NCBI GenBank assembly: GCA_023454395.1
Contig: JAEYFY010000052.1
Span: 1 to 7,487, forward strand
Reading direction: 5' to 3'
From: Pseudomonadota bacterium
GTDB lineage: Bacteria > Pseudomonadota > Gammaproteobacteria > Enterobacterales > Enterobacteriaceae
DNA length: 7,487 nt
Positions 5,586-7,487 of this stretch are shown here, in pieces. Under the pieces are notes generated by a model. That model was not told the origin of the DNA. It was given only the letters and a program-made list of their open reading frames with translations, and did no database searches. The translations under genes were made by a program, and so were the position numbers. Position 1 is the first letter of the stretch; each line of letters begins with the position of its first letter.

Positions 5586-5626
5586 ATTCATTAAGTAATG
5601 CAGAGAAAGTAGGATTGGGGGTTAAC

Positions 5627-6268
5627 GTGTGGCTTGAACAATTTGGTGTACTCAATATCTGGACATACCTTGCAGGCATGTTTTTTATTATCCTTGTTCC
5701 AGGTCCGAATACACTCTATGTGCTAAAAACAAGTGCATCTGGTGGTGTTCGCGATGGATATCGCGCTGCATTTGGTGTGTTCTTAGGTGATGCTATTTTA
5801 ATTTTTCTCGCCTTTATTGGTGTTGCATCTGTTATCAAAGCCTCTCCTGTACTCTTTACTATTGTTCGTTTTTTAGGTGCTTTTTATCTTCTCTATTTGG
5901 GAATAAAAATTATCCACGCAACTTTTTTCTCCAAAAAAGTACATTCAGAACAAACAACAACGGTACAGAAACACGTTTTTAGAAAAGCACTTACATTAAG
6001 TCTAACCAATCCTAAAGCGATTTTATTTTATATTTCATTTTTTGTTCAATTTATTGATTTTAATTATGCACATACTGGATTATCTTATTTAATCCTCGCC
6101 TCCATGCTTGAAGCATTTAGTTTTATCTATCTCTCTTTTCTAATATTTGGTGGCGTAGCCCTTGCTCGTTTCTTTGGCTCCCGCAAAAATATCGCTAAAT
6201 TAGGTAATGGTGTTATCGGGCTTTTCTTTATGGGATTCGCGACTAAATTAGCCACATTATCATCATAA
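5627..6268 (+). CDS. leuE: Leucine efflux protein LeuE (LysE/RhtB family exporter)
   Basis: This 213-residue inner-membrane exporter of the LysE/RhtB family matches E. coli LeuE (YeaS, about 212 residues) along its length. E. coli LeuE exports leucine and some related amino acids, driven by the proton gradient. Visible landmarks are VPGPNTL (24-30), GVFLGDA (50-56), RFLGAFYLLYLG (81-92), LSLTNPKAILFY (124-135) with SFFVQFID next, and about six hydrophobic segments. I chose GTG at 5627: it gives the family N-terminus (WLEQFGVLNIW against the E. coli EYGVLNYW), and GGGGG lies five bases upstream. TTG at 5615 would add four residues with its ribosome site directly abutting it. A promoter lies at 5553-5581 and a strong terminator follows, so it is a single-gene unit. 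Confidence 0.92.
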   Translation: MWLEQFGVLNIWTYLAGMFFIILVPGPNTLYVLKTSASGGVRDGYRAAFGVFLGDAILIFLAFIGVASVIKASPVLFTIVRFLGAFYLLYLGIKIIHATFFSKKVHSEQTTTVQKHVFRKALTLSLTNPKAILFYISFFVQFIDFNYAHTGLSYLILASMLEAFSFIYLSFLIFGGVALARFFGSRKNIAKLGNGVIGLFFMGFATKLATLSS

Positions 6269-6296
6269 TTTTTAATAAAAAAATATCCATTAAAAG

Positions 6297-6328
6297 AAAC
6301 GGCAATCGAAATAAGATTGCCGTTTTTT
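6297..6328 (+). terminator. Intrinsic terminator of leuE
   Basis: AAACGGCAATC (6297-6307) pairs perfectly with GATTGCCGTTT (6315-6325) around GAAATAA, and the T-run covers 6323-6328. It starts 28 bases after the leuE stop codon. The A-run before the stem would give a T-run on the minus strand only weakly, so it works mainly rightward. Confidence 0.93.
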
Positions 6329-6466
6329 CATCTAAGATTATTTACGTATATTATAAAATCTTATATCTATTATTTTATTAAATACTATTCATTCTCATTT
6401 GAGTTAAGCTTAAAAATTCTTTTTTATTTAATTGTTATTATTTAACCTTATTTATTAGAGATAATT

Positions 6467-6508
6467 TTGATTAATATTACTAAAATAAACCGCCACTCAT
6501 TATATTAT
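6467..6508 (+). promoter_or_regulatory. FNR-like site and -10 box upstream of hydN
   Basis: TTGAT-taat-ATTAC (6467-6480) matches eight of ten fixed positions of the FNR site TTGAT-N4-ATCAA. A -10 candidate TATTAT lies at 6503-6508. With a start near 6515 the FNR site would be centred near -41.5, the standard position for FNR-activated class II promoters. No sigma54 -24/-12 pair (TGGC-N8-TTGC type) is visible, unlike the E. coli hydN promoter. The DNA is very AT-rich, so a chance match is possible. Confidence 0.4.
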
Positions 6509-6539
6509 AAATTATATAACCCTATAAATAGGTATTGAG

Positions 6540-7088
6540 ATGAATAGCCAAATTGTTATTGACTCTAAAAAATGTATTGGCTGTAAGACATGTGAAGTTG
6601 TTTGTTCAGTCGGTCATACATCAGAAAAAGATGGAAATGATTTTCTCAATAAAAAGAATTTTCATCCGAGGATCCGCATTATTAAATTAATGCATCAATT
6701 TACAGCTTCTGTTTGCCACCAATGTGAAGATGCTCCCTGCGCCCAAGCTTGCCAGACAAAAGCATTAGTGCGTGGTGAAAATTTTGTTGAAACTCATCCT
6801 GAAAATTGCATTGGATGTAGAGCTTGCCTTTTAGCTTGTCCCTTTGGCGCCATTGAACTTGAGAAAAAAGCGCATTCCGTACCTACTTCTTGTTTAGATC
6901 TTGGTCAGCAATTTCACATTGATATCGTTAAATGTGATTTATGCAATCATAGAGAACAAGGACCTGCTTGTGTTGAATTTTGTCCTCAAGATGCCTTAAT
7001 TTTTGTCTCTGATAATGAATTGTCACAATTGACCGCTGAACGTAGAAAAAATTCTATTTTACGTGAACTACCAACAATATCTTATTAA
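6540..7088 (+). CDS. hydN: HydN-like ferredoxin with four [4Fe-4S] clusters
   Basis: The 182-residue cytoplasmic electron carrier carries four cysteine sets: C12/C15/C18/C22, C59/C62/C67/C71, C90/C93/C96/C100 and C132/C135/C144/C148, plus an extra C118. It matches E. coli HydN (about 175 residues) along its length: KCIGCKTCEV, CHQCEDAPCA, NCIGCRACLLACPFGA, KCDLCNHREQGPAC, then LSAEKRR-like LTAERRK. In E. coli HydN supports formate dehydrogenase H in formate-hydrogen metabolism and is co-transcribed with hypF. Here no hypF or formate dehydrogenase gene follows; a terminator and ttcA do. The ATG at 6540 has AGGT eight bases upstream. Related carriers of the AegA/HycB type have similar cysteine sets, but the C-terminal match favours HydN. 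Confidence 0.88.
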   Translation: MNSQIVIDSKKCIGCKTCEVVCSVGHTSEKDGNDFLNKKNFHPRIRIIKLMHQFTASVCHQCEDAPCAQACQTKALVRGENFVETHPENCIGCRACLLACPFGAIELEKKAHSVPTSCLDLGQQFHIDIVKCDLCNHREQGPACVEFCPQDALIFVSDNELSQLTAERRKNSILRELPTISY

Positions 7089-7134
7089 GATTAAGGTCTA
7101 TGCCTATTAATAATCACCGCGTGATACAAAAAGT

Positions 7135-7181
7135 TTATAGCCTTATTCAGTTTATATAAGGCTATAACTTCTTACTTTTTT
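7135..7181. terminator. Probable bidirectional terminator after hydN
   Basis: TTATAGCCTTAT (7135-7146) pairs perfectly over 12 bp with ATAAGGCTATAA (7156-7167) around a 9-base loop. Rightward it is followed by a T-rich stretch ending in six T (about 7168-7181); leftward by ACTTTTTG. It could therefore stop hydN and also a former minus-strand gene whose relic ends at 7212. A smaller inverted repeat ATCAC-CGC-GTGAT lies at 7113-7125. Confidence 0.7.
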
Positions 7182-7211
7182 ACTGCCTTGAAATCGCTTA
7201 ACTATAGTTAT

Positions 7212-7307
7212 CTATATCGAAACCACCCTACCATCTGGTATCATTGGCGACTTATCAATTTTCTTGCCATAAATAACTTTGTTTTGCACACAACTGATTA
7301 TTGGAGC
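7212..7307 (-). pseudogene. 31-codon 3' relic of a minus-strand gene
   Basis: The minus strand is open for 31 codons before TAG at 7214-7212, bounded upstream by an in-frame TAG at 7310-7308, with no sensible start codon at its front. The translation looks strongly like a real protein end: NKVIYGKKIDKSP, then MIPDGRVVSI. The VIYGKKI part recalls the C-terminal strand of amidohydrolase-type enzymes, but I cannot assign a family with confidence. The bidirectional terminator at 7135-7181 sits where a terminator for this gene would be. It is probably the tail left by a deletion whose right border now abuts the ttcA promoter region. Confidence 0.5.
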
Positions 7308-7314
7308 CTATAAG
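7284..7314 (+). promoter_or_regulatory. Possible promoter for ttcA
   Basis: TTGCAC (7284-7289) and TATAAG (7309-7314) resemble -35 and -10 boxes but are 19 bases apart, longer than ideal. A start near 7321 would give a leader of about 98 bases. The leader contains GGGTTCAAAGC, which resembles a tRNA T-arm but has no surrounding cloverleaf. Confidence 0.35.
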
Positions 7315-7418
7315 ATATTTTATTGATTTATCATATTGTTAAGGGTTCAAAGCAGCGAAGAACAAAGCCTTGGTTAGCAAGTTACAGAATAATCAGCAAC
7401 GATATAGAACCGTAAAAA

Positions 7419-7487
7419 ATGAGCATCCCAAAAGAGCAGTATAATTTCAACAAACTACAAAAACGCTTACGCCGTGATGTTGGGCAA
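7419..7487 (+). CDS. ttcA: tRNA 2-thiocytidine synthetase TtcA, first 23 codons (runs off the right edge)
   Basis: The visible N-terminus contains KEQYNFNKLQKRLRRDVG, almost identical to the matching part of E. coli TtcA (KEQYNLNKLQKRLRRNVG). TtcA is an iron-sulfur, ATP-dependent PP-loop enzyme that puts sulfur on cytidine 32 of certain tRNAs; the PP-loop and cysteine motifs lie beyond the window. The start is firm because an in-frame TAA sits at 7413-7415, one codon before the ATG at 7419. No good Shine-Dalgarno sequence is visible. The first residues (MSIP) are shorter than in E. coli. It follows hydN in the same direction but behind a terminator, so it is probably expressed alone. Confidence 0.93.
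   Translation, partial: MSIPKEQYNFNKLQKRLRRDVGQ

Noticed and set aside
6340..6539. Search for a sigma54 (-24/-12) promoter before hydN
   Set aside because: No TGGC and TTGC pair at the required spacing is present.
7321..7418. T-arm-like GGGTTCAAAGC suggesting a tRNA or structured RNA in the ttcA leader
   Set aside because: No acceptor, D or anticodon stems can be folded around it, and no repeated or riboswitch-like helices are evident.
1..7487. CRISPR array or REP/ERIC-type repeats
   Set aside because: No regularly spaced repeats were seen; the only long direct repeat is the duplicated barrel-gene 3' end.

Overview
The window looks like a chromosomal segment of a low-GC member of the Enterobacterales, most likely Proteus or a close relative in the Morganellaceae. 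The clues are the AT-rich base composition, protein sequences close to but clearly diverged from Escherichia coli, and the yciY-clsA-yciU gene order known from E. coli. The genus call is inference; a database search was not possible.

Left part (1-2337): the conserved block. The 5' end of yciY runs leftward off the edge, and clsA (cardiolipin synthase A, both HKD motifs intact) and yciU (acidic DUF440 protein) run rightward. A strong sigma70-type promoter precedes clsA and a clear intrinsic terminator closes yciU.

Middle part (2390-5519): an accessory, AT-rich stretch with every gene on the minus strand. In transcription order (right to left) these are an 86-residue unknown with a TTG start, a 100-residue ABM-fold (quinol monooxygenase-like) protein behind a near-perfect LexA box, a 105-residue cysteine-containing unknown, the 3' relic of a second Ail/OmpX-like gene, an intact Ail/OmpX-family outer-membrane barrel, a YjaB-type GNAT acetyltransferase, a 46-codon startless gene fragment and a small lipoprotein. 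The relic and the intact barrel gene share a 68-bp 3' block that includes the transcription terminator. This points to a decayed tandem duplication whose terminator now sits behind the 105-residue gene.

Right part (5520-7487): leuE (amino-acid exporter) shares a divergent promoter region with the 86-residue gene. It is followed by a textbook terminator, then hydN (four-cluster ferredoxin-like protein) behind an FNR-like site. After a bidirectional terminator comes a 31-codon relic of a minus-strand gene, and then the first 23 codons of ttcA (tRNA 2-thiolation).

I see no CRISPR array, tRNA, rRNA, transposase or integrase. No multi-gene novel system is evident. The points most worth checking are the LexA box, the duplicated barrel-gene 3' end with its reused terminator, and the two startless gene fragments, which suggest repeated small deletions in this accessory interval.
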